From positions 1-40,452 of the IMG/VR virus record IMGVR_UViG_3300042691_013910: a stretch of DNA of 40,452 nt. The stretch is one strand, 5' to 3'. The translations under genes and the position numbers were made by a program. Below the pieces are notes generated by a model. It did not search any database, was not told the origin of the DNA, and was given only the letters and a program-made list of their open reading frames with translations. The stretch's first letter is position 1. Every line of letters begins with the position of its first letter. Positions 32,965-38,513 of the stretch are shown piece by piece. Source of the stretch: a virus.

Positions 32965-33143
32965 GCTGTAGCCATTGATGGATGTAGTAAGAACTCAGGG
33001 TCATCAATACGAATAGACACTTCTTTAATCTTAGAAGCATATTCTTTTGCGTGATGTCCGCAAAACAGCAGTTCTCCATTCAACATTACCGCTCTTACTT
33101 TCGCTGCTGCAGAGCAACGGTCGCAACGGTCATTAGCGTTCAT
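32961..33143 (-). CDS. Small Cys/His protein of actinobacterial type (DUF7455-like)
   Basis: The 60-residue protein reads NANDRCDRCSAAAKVRAVML, NGELLFCGHHAKEYASKIKE. The CDRC...GELLFCGHH pattern is one I know from a small protein family widespread in actinobacteria (annotated DUF7455), with two Cys pairs replaced here by CxxC plus C-x-HH, likely a zinc site. The molecular role is not known. Its presence in a phage suggests acquisition from, or adaptation to, an actinobacterial host. It overlaps the next gene by four bases. The ribosome-binding site (AGGTAGG) is weak. Confidence 0.8.
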   Translation of the reverse strand: MNANDRCDRCSAAAKVRAVMLNGELLFCGHHAKEYASKIKEVSIRIDDPEFLLHPSMATA

Positions 33144-33149
33144 GGCTAC

Positions 33150-33425
33150 CTACCTGTTCTTGTTTCCCTTGCCTATGTTCTTCTTGGCTGACATTACCTT
33201 TAGGTTAGAGGAAGACTCGTTATGTTTGTTGTTGTCCTTATGGTCAACGTGTTCTTTCTTCGATAACTTCCTGCCTAGAGACTTTTCTTTTTTGTGGCGG
33301 GCTGAATTAGTAGACGTGGTCTTTTGAGACTTAGGGTCGTACTCAACCATAATCTTGCGACCACCGTTTTGCTTTGAGCCTTTGTAAGGTCCGTAAACCT
33401 TTTTCTTTTTGCTAGGCAGGGTCAC
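33150..33425 (-). CDS. HNH nuclease-like small protein
   Basis: Residues 59-83 contain HVDHKDNNKHNESSSNLKVM and then SAKKNI. This is the HNH/His-Me finger pattern: His59-x-Asp-His62 on the first strand, Asn74 in the turn, and Asn83 on the helix, with the N-terminal strand VYGPYKGSKQNGGRKIMVEY before it. The protein is very basic (91 residues). The start is GTG, coupled to the endolysin gene whose stop lies two bases upstream. A homing-type or packaging-associated nicking nuclease are both possible. CxxC zinc pairs are absent. Confidence 0.8.
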   Translation of the reverse strand: MTLPSKKKKVYGPYKGSKQNGGRKIMVEYDPKSQKTTSTNSARHKKEKSLGRKLSKKEHVDHKDNNKHNESSSNLKVMSAKKNIGKGNKNR

Positions 33426-33427
33426 GA

Positions 33428-34009
33428 TTACTTCTTTATGGCTTGACCGCAGCAGTTACAGAGTTGAACAGGTTCTGAAGATGCTGCTGGTGCAGATGCT
33501 TTAGCGGCTCCTTTGAACTTAGGGCGACCAAAACCAACAATAGAAATCATTACGCCAGCCTTGTTCTTCTTATAGGCACGAAGTTGTTTGCAAACTTCTC
33601 CACCATTTCTTTGGCTTCCAGATTTCTTTGAAGAAGTGTTTCCTTCAATACACCAAACAGTTCCATCTTCGTTGTCTTTGATAACAATTCCTACGTGAGA
33701 AATTCTATCGACACCGTCTGCTGGAAAATCAAAATAGGCGATGTCACCTGGTTCTGGGTCTGCGATGTCTCCATCAATCCATGCACCAGCCTTCTTAAAT
33801 GCTGCTGCACCACCAGGTGTGTACACAGTGTTAGGAACTTTTACTCCCGCTTCATTTGCACACCACATAACGAAGGAGCCACACCAAGGCTGGAAGTTAG
33901 CCTTGGTGAAAGCACCGTACTTCGTTTCGTTGTCTTTAGGACCTTCAATAGTCCCTAGTTCGCCTTTAGCGACTTCAATAAGACGTGCTGCTGTTCCTTG
34001 CTCTGCCAT
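33428..34009 (-). CDS. CHAP-domain endolysin
   Basis: The 193-residue protein has a CHAP amidase/endopeptidase domain: RLIEVAKGELG, the catalytic Cys43 in FQPWCGSFVMW, GDIAYFDFP, catalytic His105 in RISHVGIVI, and IEGN (121-124) as the third polar site. It cleaves peptidoglycan peptide cross-links. There is no signal peptide, so it needs a holin or other route. The tail (KASAPAASSEP ... CNCCGQAIKK) has a Cys cluster (C-x-CC) that might bind zinc or a cell-wall component. AAGGAAG lies before the ATG. It is followed by the HNH gene and preceded by a two-helix membrane protein. Confidence 0.92.
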   Translation of the reverse strand: MAEQGTAARLIEVAKGELGTIEGPKDNETKYGAFTKANFQPWCGSFVMWCANEAGVKVPNTVYTPGGAAAFKKAGAWIDGDIADPEPGDIAYFDFPADGVDRISHVGIVIKDNEDGTVWCIEGNTSSKKSGSQRNGGEVCKQLRAYKKNKAGVMISIVGFGRPKFKGAAKASAPAASSEPVQLCNCCGQAIKK

Positions 34010-34422
34010 TAGTCTTCCTTATCCCAATCAGTGTCTACTGGTTGTTCTTCTGGCATCTGTCCATTTGGCTTTGCAGCAAGACGTGCTGCTGTAGCGTCAA
34101 TCTCTGCTTCAAGTTTCTTGTCTGCCAGGGTGTTCTTAGCGTCCATCTCTTTGTTGGCTAGTTGTGCAGACATAATGTCCTTAGCACCAGACTGACCAAT
34201 TAAAAGACCAGCAAGAGTTCCTGTAATAAATGTTGCAACGCTTCCCAATACATTGAAGAACATCTTGTCATTCTCTGACTGTGCTCCGATTGGCTGCGAT
34301 ACGAAGAGAAGTCCGTAAAGGATTCCCAATGCTGTAAATAGGAGAATCGCTCCTAGCGTGATGCCCAAGATAAACTTCAGACGAGCATCTAAGTCTGCTG
34401 GTGACATTCTGTCTTTAGCCAT
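34009..34422 (-). CDS. Two-helix membrane protein, holin candidate
   Basis: The 137-residue protein has two membrane helices (LGAILLFTALGILYGLLFV near 25-43; VLGSVATFITGTLAGLLIG near 59-77). The C-terminal half is a charged helix (NTLADKKLEAEIDATAARLA). Its stop overlaps the endolysin start (TAATG), the typical linkage of a holin or lysis regulator to its endolysin. It is larger than most holins. A lysis-control membrane protein is an alternative. Confidence 0.7.
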   Translation of the reverse strand: MAKDRMSPADLDARLKFILGITLGAILLFTALGILYGLLFVSQPIGAQSENDKMFFNVLGSVATFITGTLAGLLIGQSGAKDIMSAQLANKEMDAKNTLADKKLEAEIDATAARLAAKPNGQMPEEQPVDTDWDKED

Positions 34423-34654
34423 TTGATTGACCGCTTTCTGTGGTTGTTGTGGTTCCGTCTTGTGTGATGTTCTTCAGTATATCTGAGGTACACGTCAATG
34501 TGGCCTCACAAATAGGAGGATTGCACTCTGCGTTCTTCCAGTTTGCTGGGTCCTGGCATGGATAACGATAACGCTCTAGGTCTTTGCATCCTGTAAGTGA
34601 AAACAAGAGAACACTAGCCATGCCAGCAACTAATAACTTCTTAACGTTTTTCAC
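34415..34654 (-). CDS. Cys-rich phage lipoprotein
   Basis: The GTG start has AGGAG ten bases upstream. KNVKKLLVAGMASVLLFSLT leads to GC, a lipobox (LTGC), so Cys23 is likely lipidated. The mature part reads KDLERYRYPCQDPANWKNAE, CNPPICEATLTCTSDIL, with several Cys probably in disulfides. The RYRYPCQDPANW...C-x-PP-x-C text is one I recall in lipoproteins of aquatic phages near lysis genes. The product has 79 residues. It overlaps neighbours at both ends. A spanin-like or exclusion role is possible, but in a monoderm host the former is unlikely. Confidence 0.85.
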   Translation of the reverse strand: MKNVKKLLVAGMASVLLFSLTGCKDLERYRYPCQDPANWKNAECNPPICEATLTCTSDILKNITQDGTTTTTESGQSNG

Positions 34655-34802
34655 TTTCGAATGACTCCTTAATCGCTAATCGTCGTGCTGTACTTTTATC
34701 TCTCATCCGATTTGTGCGACGGTCATTAAATACTACGGTTTTTTGATTCAGTTTGTAATTACCTGGAGCACCTTTGCCCAAGGACTTGTCTTTCTTAGGC
34801 AC
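34641..34802 (-). CDS. Small basic protein, GTG start
   Basis: The GTG overlaps the TAA of the upstream gene by eight bases and gives 53 residues; a TTG at 34829 would extend it into that gene. The product reads PKKDKSLGKGAPGNYKLNQK, VVFNDRRTNRMRDKSTARRL and a charged end. It is strongly basic, without Cys. No family is recognised. The layout (GTG, Lys-rich start, overlap with upstream stop) parallels the DUF6321-like gene. It is coupled to the lipoprotein gene. Confidence 0.6.
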   Translation of the reverse strand: MPKKDKSLGKGAPGNYKLNQKTVVFNDRRTNRMRDKSTARRLAIKESFESEKR

Positions 34803-35151
34803 TTGGCTTTGGTCCAGTGTCTTTAACAACAGGACGACCAGATGCTTCTGCTCCTCTGCGTGTGTAGGTTTGGTGCTTTGATGTTGATGTCGAATACTTA
34901 ACGTCTGGGATTACCCAACCGTGTGTAGGACTGTGTACACCAATCGGTGTTTGATAAGACATAACAACATAATCAGCGTCGTGTACGTTCTTAAACACAT
35001 TGCCAGCAGCAGAGCCTTCACGTGCTCTACCAAATAGCAGGTGGTCACCAGGACCAGTGTGTCCTCGTGCAGAGATAGCACCGTGACTTACAAACGCTTC
35101 ACGGCGTGAGATTTTTTCGATTGCTTCGGTTGCATTAACTCTTTTAGCCAT
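34795..35151 (-). CDS. Hypothetical protein from a leaderless promoter
   Basis: The ATG giving 118 residues (MAKRVNATEAIEKISRREAF) is chosen because TATTCT lies exactly six bases upstream and no ribosome-binding site exists; a TTG two codons earlier is unlikely. The middle reads SHGAISARGHTGPGDHLLFG and VFKNVHDADYVVMSYQTPIG. The end is basic and polar. There is no membrane segment. The His/Gly-rich middle has the look of a small beta-fold enzyme or binding domain but matches no family I can name. Confidence 0.7.
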   Translation of the reverse strand: MAKRVNATEAIEKISRREAFVSHGAISARGHTGPGDHLLFGRAREGSAAGNVFKNVHDADYVVMSYQTPIGVHSPTHGWVIPDVKYSTSTSKHQTYTRRGAEASGRPVVKDTGPKPSA

Positions 35152-35157
35152 GGTCAA

Positions 35158-35163
35158 AGAATA
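35158..35163 (-). promoter_or_regulatory. TATTCT -10 element, leaderless spacing
   Basis: TATTCT is followed by TTGACC and the ATG of the 118-codon gene. No clear -35 is visible. Spacing is identical to the other TANNNT elements in this region. Confidence 0.6.
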
Positions 35164-35169
35164 AAGTAC

Positions 35170-35715
35170 TTATGCGTACTTGTACTGCTCTTTCTTAGAA
35201 AAAGGTCCAGAAGTCCAAGCATCTTGAGATTCGGCTATCTTCATAGCCTTCAAAGGGGCTGCACCAGCCAATATAGCCCCGACAGCATACTTTGCACCAT
35301 TCCCTACACCATAGATGCCATCGGCTCTTATACCGACCGACAGGTCGTCTTCAACGGCAAATAGCGTTCCACCTACAGCAAGTAAAAACTGGAAACGGTA
35401 TTCGCCATCAGAACTCTCTTCTTTGAAGTCAAAGCCGTTATCAGTCAGACATTGACGGAGAGAAGGCACTGCTTTTGCAATCATGAAGTGATAGAGGTCT
35501 TTAATGTCTCTTTCAGTAGGAGAAGGAGGATTCCAGATGTGCTGTGCTACATCGCAAGGAAACGCTTCACCTGCACCAGCAATTAAAAAATCCCCACGTC
35601 TAGAAACTTTAGACATTTGGGGATGATGAAACTTGCGTCCTTGACCATCTGTTGTTTGATTATCGCAGTAGATAACGCATTTATCTTTCTGCTGGATTCC
35701 AATAATCGTCGTCAC
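35170..35715 (-). CDS. HslV/proteasome-like Ntn hydrolase
   Basis: The GTG start has AAGGA six bases upstream. After removal of the initiator residue the protein begins TTIIGIQQKDKCVIYCDNQT, which aligns position by position with HslV (TTIV...GDGQ-T). Thr1 is the nucleophile, Asp17 is in the same place, and Lys35 (PQMSKVSR) matches the HslV Lys33 after a two-residue insertion. Later features are FLIAGAGEA and GIRADGIYGVGNGAKYAVGA, matching the glycine-rich strand-loop-helix of the beta-type fold. The 181-residue length is that of HslV. A peptidase or amidohydrolase active on host or phage protein is inferred. No HslU-like ATPase gene is nearby. Confidence 0.8.
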   Translation of the reverse strand: MTTIIGIQQKDKCVIYCDNQTTDGQGRKFHHPQMSKVSRRGDFLIAGAGEAFPCDVAQHIWNPPSPTERDIKDLYHFMIAKAVPSLRQCLTDNGFDFKEESSDGEYRFQFLLAVGGTLFAVEDDLSVGIRADGIYGVGNGAKYAVGAILAGAAPLKAMKIAESQDAWTSGPFSKKEQYKYA

Positions 35716-35727
35716 AGTAGGTCCTTA

Positions 35728-35768
35728 AAGTTGGGGGATGAGTAATTCTACTTCCCATCCCCCAACTT
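35728..35768 (-). other. Perfect 13-bp hairpin before the HslV-like gene
   Basis: AAGTTGGGGGATG pairs with CATCCCCCAACTT around a 15-base loop. On the minus strand it follows the 95-codon gene by nine bases and ends one to two bases before the AAGGA ribosome-binding site of the HslV-like gene. There is no U tract. It could end most upstream transcription or keep that ribosome-binding site exposed. Confidence 0.8.
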
Positions 35769-35777
35769 AGAAAGGGT

Positions 35778-36065
35778 CTACTTAGGGTCTCTGTATGTAA
35801 AAGACCCGTAGAAACGGGCTGGTTTGCCCTTATCGTCCGTTTCTGGCCCTGCTACTAACTTCACACTCTTACGAGGTGTCTTTGCTGCTGCCTGGGCTTT
35901 GAGCCACTTCTTAGAGGCAGAGGCGTTCTTCCAAGCGGTAACTGAGACGGTCTCGTTATCGTCTTGGTCGTTCTTAATGATTGTTGTGGCTAACCAACCG
36001 CCACCCTTCTCCTTGTTAAGAACTGTTTTTGCTTCAAACGTGAAGACTTTTCTTGGCACGTTCAT
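35778..36065 (-). CDS. Small basic protein, unknown
   Basis: The ATG giving 95 residues has AAGGAG directly adjacent, too close to use well; a GTG two codons later (36059) has ideal six-base spacing and may be the true start (93 residues). The protein reads VPRKVFTFEAKTVLNKEKGG, LATTIIKNDQDDNETVSVTA, then a basic helix (ASKKWLKAQAAAKTPRKSVK) and FYGSFTYRDPK. No family is recognised. The beta-helix-beta impression and high Lys suggest a nucleic-acid binding or structural protein. A hairpin follows its stop. Confidence 0.65.
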   Translation of the reverse strand: MNVPRKVFTFEAKTVLNKEKGGGWLATTIIKNDQDDNETVSVTAWKNASASKKWLKAQAAAKTPRKSVKLVAGPETDDKGKPARFYGSFTYRDPK

Positions 36066-36116
36066 CTCCTTTGCAAATAGAGTGTGTTGACAATAACACG
36101 GATGTAGTTCTGGGTC

Positions 36117-36122
36117 TAGTAT
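36117..36122 (+). promoter_or_regulatory. TAGTAT -10 element of the plus-strand Zn-ribbon gene
   Basis: TAGTAT is followed by CTGGCT and the ATG, the same six-base spacing as the minus-strand elements. A TTGACA lies further upstream but 24 bases away, too far for a normal pair. The 60-base divergent gap therefore holds this promoter and the ribosome-binding site of the leftward gene. Confidence 0.6.
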
Positions 36123-36128
36123 CTGGCT

Positions 36129-36326
36129 ATGGAAGGTTTAGACGGCATCGATTTTCGTGGGATACCAACTCACGAGTGCCCTGTCTGCGGAAGCACCACA
36201 TTTAGCGTTGCAGCAGGGTTTGCTGACTACAACATCGCTTGGTGGGGCACAGACGCTTCGTGTTACGAATGTGGGGCAAAAGTTACGGTTCCTTGCCCAG
36301 TAGATGACCCTAACCGTTCTGAATAG
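36129..36326 (+). CDS. Isolated plus-strand Zn-ribbon protein
   Basis: The 65-residue protein reads IPTHECPVCGSTTFSVAAGF, YNIAWWGTDASCYECGAKVT and VPCPVDDP. The CPVCG ... CYECG pairs form a zinc ribbon, and the closing PCPVDDP is one I recall from small aquatic-phage proteins. It lies between leftward genes, is transcribed the opposite way, and has no ribosome-binding site but a -10 six bases before its ATG. Its 3' end converges with and overlaps the GT25 gene by 17 bases. A regulator or RNA-polymerase partner is possible; function is unknown. Confidence 0.8.
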   Translation: MEGLDGIDFRGIPTHECPVCGSTTFSVAAGFADYNIAWWGTDASCYECGAKVTVPCPVDDPNRSE

Positions 36327-36930
36327 TCGTATCGAACCCGCCGATGTTGCAATACATCGGAACACCTGGCTTTAGAGTGTAAACATCCCAGTCACGTGTC
36401 ATTCCTCTTTTGAGGATGTACCAATCGACTGCTTCATCAATTGGATAAAGGGCTACTGCCTCAAGTAAACGCTCCGCACCTTTTTTTGAAACCCAGAAGC
36501 ATGCGTTGGACCAGACCTGATAGGACCTGCATATCTGTGTATCACCGATGTCGTAACTCTTCTTGTAGTTATTTGCGCCTTGCCATGGATGAACGTATTG
36601 GTAGAAGAAATCCCAGAACATAGGAAGTCTGTCTAAGTACTGCTTGGTCTTCTCTAAAAACCCAGAGTCGAAGGTGATGTCATCTTCAAGTATCAACAAT
36701 GCGTCGTAGTCGGATTCGATAAACGCATTAAGCGCAACGAAGGTGGAGTGCCATAAGCCAACTTCACCTGGTTTGAATTGTTTTGAAAAATACAGTGGGC
36801 AGGATTCTGTACTGTTTTTAGTTGGGGAACCAAGGTTTGGAAGTTCTAAAGAAGAGTGGATTGCTTTAGCGTTCTCGTCACGTTCGTGAGATACACCGTC
36901 TATGTGAAAGAGTTGGTAGGCCAGATTCAT
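36310..36930 (-). CDS. GT25-family glycosyltransferase
   Basis: The 206-residue protein has the GT25 signature: FKPGEVGLWHSTFVALNAFI (about 52-71) followed by YDALLILEDDITFDSGFLEK (75-94). Here LEDD (81-84) is the metal/nucleotide-sugar motif and GE-x-G-x-x-x-S/H the acceptor-side motif. This family includes LPS galactosyltransferases and collagen hydroxylysine galactosyltransferases. Later WSNACFWVSKKGAERLLEA and YPIDEAVDWYI fit the conserved C-terminal half. The start has a -10 TAGACT six bases upstream and no ribosome-binding site. Targets could be host surface glycans or the phage's collagen-like fibres; both are inferences. Confidence 0.88.
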   Translation of the reverse strand: MNLAYQLFHIDGVSHERDENAKAIHSSLELPNLGSPTKNSTESCPLYFSKQFKPGEVGLWHSTFVALNAFIESDYDALLILEDDITFDSGFLEKTKQYLDRLPMFWDFFYQYVHPWQGANNYKKSYDIGDTQICRSYQVWSNACFWVSKKGAERLLEAVALYPIDEAVDWYILKRGMTRDWDVYTLKPGVPMYCNIGGFDTTIQNG

Positions 36931-36936
36931 GTAGAC

Positions 36937-36942
36937 AGTCTA
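36937..36942 (-). promoter_or_regulatory. TAGACT -10 element of the GT25 gene
   Basis: TAGACT, then GTCTAC, then ATG. It overlaps the TAG stop of the 36-codon gene upstream. No ribosome-binding site or clear -35 is visible. Spacing matches the other leaderless elements. Confidence 0.6.
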
Positions 36943-37050
36943 GCGTGTAACCTCACAAATACAGTTGCACGAGTCGACCTCGCAAACGCCGAACAGGATG
37001 AAATGCCCACACTTAGGGCAGGACTTGGGCTTTCTTACTTCTTCACTCAC
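36940..37050 (-). CDS. 36-residue Cys-rich Zn-ribbon microprotein
   Basis: A GTG-started frame reads SEEVRKPKSCPKCGHFILFG, then CEVDSCNCICEVTR. The CPKCGH knuckle plus C ... C-x-C-x-C gives up to six metal-binding Cys in 36 residues. No ribosome-binding site is present, but GATAAT lies exactly six bases before the GTG. It occupies the gap between the SpeD-linked gene and the GT25 gene. Its size makes the call moderate; the strong Cys pattern supports it. Confidence 0.55.
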   Translation of the reverse strand: MSEEVRKPKSCPKCGHFILFGVCEVDSCNCICEVTR

Positions 37051-37056
37051 AGCCCA

Positions 37057-37062
37057 ATTATC
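37057..37062 (-). promoter_or_regulatory. GATAAT -10-like element in a small hairpin
   Basis: GATAAT, TGGGCT, then GTG of the 36-codon gene. The element lies in the loop of a short stem (AGCCC/GGGCT, 37051-37067) that also follows the upstream stop codon, so termination and re-initiation of transcription may be combined here. Confidence 0.45.
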
Positions 37063-37065
37063 GGG

Positions 37066-37278
37066 CTAAGAGTTCCAGAGTTCGTCCTCAATGCGAAGGA
37101 TTTCTTCTAACTCCTCAGCACTTGGCTGCATAATAAAGGGAGGCTTCTTGGCCTTCAATCGCTTCTCGTAGTAATCCTTAGGTGGGTTCTCGTGGAAGTC
37201 GTTGAGATGCTTTTGCTTCTTAACTGCAGACATCTTTTGCTGATGCTGAGAAACATCGAACTGCTTGGTCTTAATCAT
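37066..37278 (-). CDS. Small basic protein coupled to speD
   Basis: The 70-residue protein reads IKTKQFDVSQHQQKMSAVKK, then LNDFHENPPKDYYEKRLKAK and an acidic helix at the end (SAEELEEILRIEDELWN). It has a basic N-terminal two-thirds and an acidic tail. Its ATG overlaps the TGA of speD (ATGA), so it is translationally coupled. No family is recognised. It could act with SpeD, for example as a small regulator, but there is no direct evidence. Confidence 0.65.
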   Translation of the reverse strand: MIKTKQFDVSQHQQKMSAVKKQKHLNDFHENPPKDYYEKRLKAKKPPFIMQPSAEELEEILRIEDELWNS

Positions 37279-37751
37279 TGAACTACGAAACCATTCTCTC
37301 TATCTAGGTGTAGGTAGTCCAAATCTACAACCTGGAAGGTCTCGTTGAAAAGAGCCAGCACTTGGTCAACATCTAAAGAACCACAGGTGTACAGGTCGAA
37401 CTGAACTAGAGCAGGGTCCTTCTCATCCCAGATGTGGAAGGCGATGTGGCTGGTCTCAATCATTACGATTGCAGTTAGACCACGGTTACCTGGCTTATCT
37501 ACATAACTGGCAAACGGCCCCTTGATAATCTTCATATCGATGTTCTCAACTAAACGCTTCAAGAAGCCGATGGCCTCTTCCTCGGACCGCATCGGGGAGG
37601 TTACTTTGGCATTAATCAACAAATGCTTATGAAGTATGGGCTTCACCTCGCCACGCTCGCAGGTACATCCACCACAGCCACAGGACTGCTCTTTTGCTAA
37701 AGGGAGTTCATTCATCTTGTTCATCCTTGCTAGTATCTTGGGATTCATCAT
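37275..37751 (-). CDS. speD: S-adenosylmethionine decarboxylase, phage type
   Basis: The enzyme makes decarboxylated SAM for spermidine synthesis. The domain begins HKHLLINAK (41-49) and contains DMKIIKGPFASYV, GNRGLTAIVMIETSHIAFHI and FDLYTCGSLDVDQ. Ser101 in ETSHIAFH is the expected pyruvoyl-forming cleavage residue. His106 and Cys123 match the catalytic His and Cys of the bacterial enzyme, so it looks active. The text closely recalls cyanophage SpeD. The N-terminal 40 residues are unusual: SCGCGGCTCERG has Cys at 24, 26, 29 and 31, an apparent metal-binding extension. The start has TAGCCT six bases upstream and no ribosome-binding site. Confidence 0.9.
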   Translation of the reverse strand: MMNPKILARMNKMNELPLAKEQSCGCGGCTCERGEVKPILHKHLLINAKVTSPMRSEEEAIGFLKRLVENIDMKIIKGPFASYVDKPGNRGLTAIVMIETSHIAFHIWDEKDPALVQFDLYTCGSLDVDQVLALFNETFQVVDLDYLHLDRENGFVVQ

Positions 37752-37757
37752 GGCAGA

Positions 37758-37763
37758 AGGCTA
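37758..37763 (-). promoter_or_regulatory. TAGCCT -10 element of speD
   Basis: TAGCCT, then TCTGCC, then ATG. It overlaps the 12-base word TAGGCAGTAGCC that also occurs upstream of the neighbouring nuclease gene, so the site may be regulated. No clear -35 is seen. Confidence 0.6.
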
Positions 37764-37777
37764 CTGCCTAAGAAGTA

Positions 37778-38302
37778 CTACGTAACGCTAGTCGTGGATG
37801 GCTCGTTATCTATAAAGACATCTGTGGGCACACGCCAACAGAGCCGCTTGCCACCCATCTCGACAGACCACCAGTCATCTCGCTGACACTGCTCCACAGG
37901 TATCCAGCCGTAGACCTGCACCTGACTGAAGTAGTCGTCATCTAATACACGAGTGCCCACCAGGAGCATCCCTGGTCTTATATCCTTAGGAAACAGTGGT
38001 ACGGCATCCCTGGTTCTCATGTTCTTGACCTCTAGGTTAGGAAGCACATCAGGTATATCCTTACGGAATGGGTGCTCGCTATTGGGATAGAACGGTAGTA
38101 CGTGAGGTAGTTTCCATAACTTGGCTACCGCGTACTCTGCCACTATAGAGCGAACATTAGCCATCAACTCTGGCTCTAGATACTGCTTGTTCTCCCCCGC
38201 ATAATTAGCCCTATCCTCTGACCCGAATTTCATCAACCATCGATGTAGGCCCATATCAGCACAGATGGCTACTTCCTCTTTAGTCAAAGTAACCGTCTTC
38301 AC
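37778..38302 (-). CDS. PD-(D/E)XK-like nuclease candidate
   Basis: The 174-residue protein has an acidic helix (RSIVAEYAVAKLW, Glu56), then FRKDIPDVLPNLEVKNMRTR, a D-x(n)-E-V-K pattern with Asp82/Asp85, Glu91 and Lys93. That is the PD-(D/E)XK core, and the following RDAVPLFPKDIRPGMLLVGT strand order and GWIPVEQC end match a family of small phage nuclease-like proteins. It could degrade host DNA or resolve phage DNA. The start is GTG with TAAATT exactly six bases upstream; GCGGGG between them might also serve as a weak ribosome-binding site. It is the first leftward gene after the divergence region. Confidence 0.75.
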   Translation of the reverse strand: MKTVTLTKEEVAICADMGLHRWLMKFGSEDRANYAGENKQYLEPELMANVRSIVAEYAVAKLWKLPHVLPFYPNSEHPFRKDIPDVLPNLEVKNMRTRDAVPLFPKDIRPGMLLVGTRVLDDDYFSQVQVYGWIPVEQCQRDDWWSVEMGGKRLCWRVPTDVFIDNEPSTTSVT

Positions 38303-38308
38303 CCCCGC

Positions 38309-38314
38309 AATTTA
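38309..38314 (-). promoter_or_regulatory. TAAATT -10 element of the first leftward gene
   Basis: TAAATT, then GCGGGG, then GTG. The 12-base word TAGGCAGTAGCC lies 11 bases further upstream, over the -35 region. It is probably the start of leftward transcription from the divergence region. Confidence 0.6.
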
Positions 38315-38489
38315 TCACTACTTTCGGCTACTGCCTAGGATTCAAACCTTCAACCGTGTCTTACATCTGGCGGTGGGTTTTACAGCGATTTTCTAAGGGT
38401 GGGGGGCTATCAGCGTTGTTCTTTAGCAATCTGTTTATGAAACAACTTGTATGTGTTCTATCTATGTTTATTTATTATTGTTATTAGTG

Positions 38490-38513
38490 CGTTGATAGCA
38501 ACGTTGATAGCAA
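38490..38513. repeat. Tandem 12-bp repeat CGTTGATAGCAA
   Basis: CGTTGATAGCAA occurs twice head to tail. A related inverted word (GCTATCAGCG) lies about 80 bases to the left. The arrangement is iteron-like and could bind a replication or regulatory protein. Confidence 0.75.

Noticed and set aside
36087-36092. TTGACA as a -35 for the plus-strand Zn-ribbon gene
   Set aside because: The only good -10 (TAGTAT) is 24 bases away, well outside usual spacing, so it is not counted as part of the promoter.
38323-38400. Possible tRNA: minus-strand GGTTTGAATCC looks like a T-arm
   Set aside because: The T stem pairs only about three bases, no matching acceptor strand or D-loop is found at the right distance, and no anticodon arm is visible.
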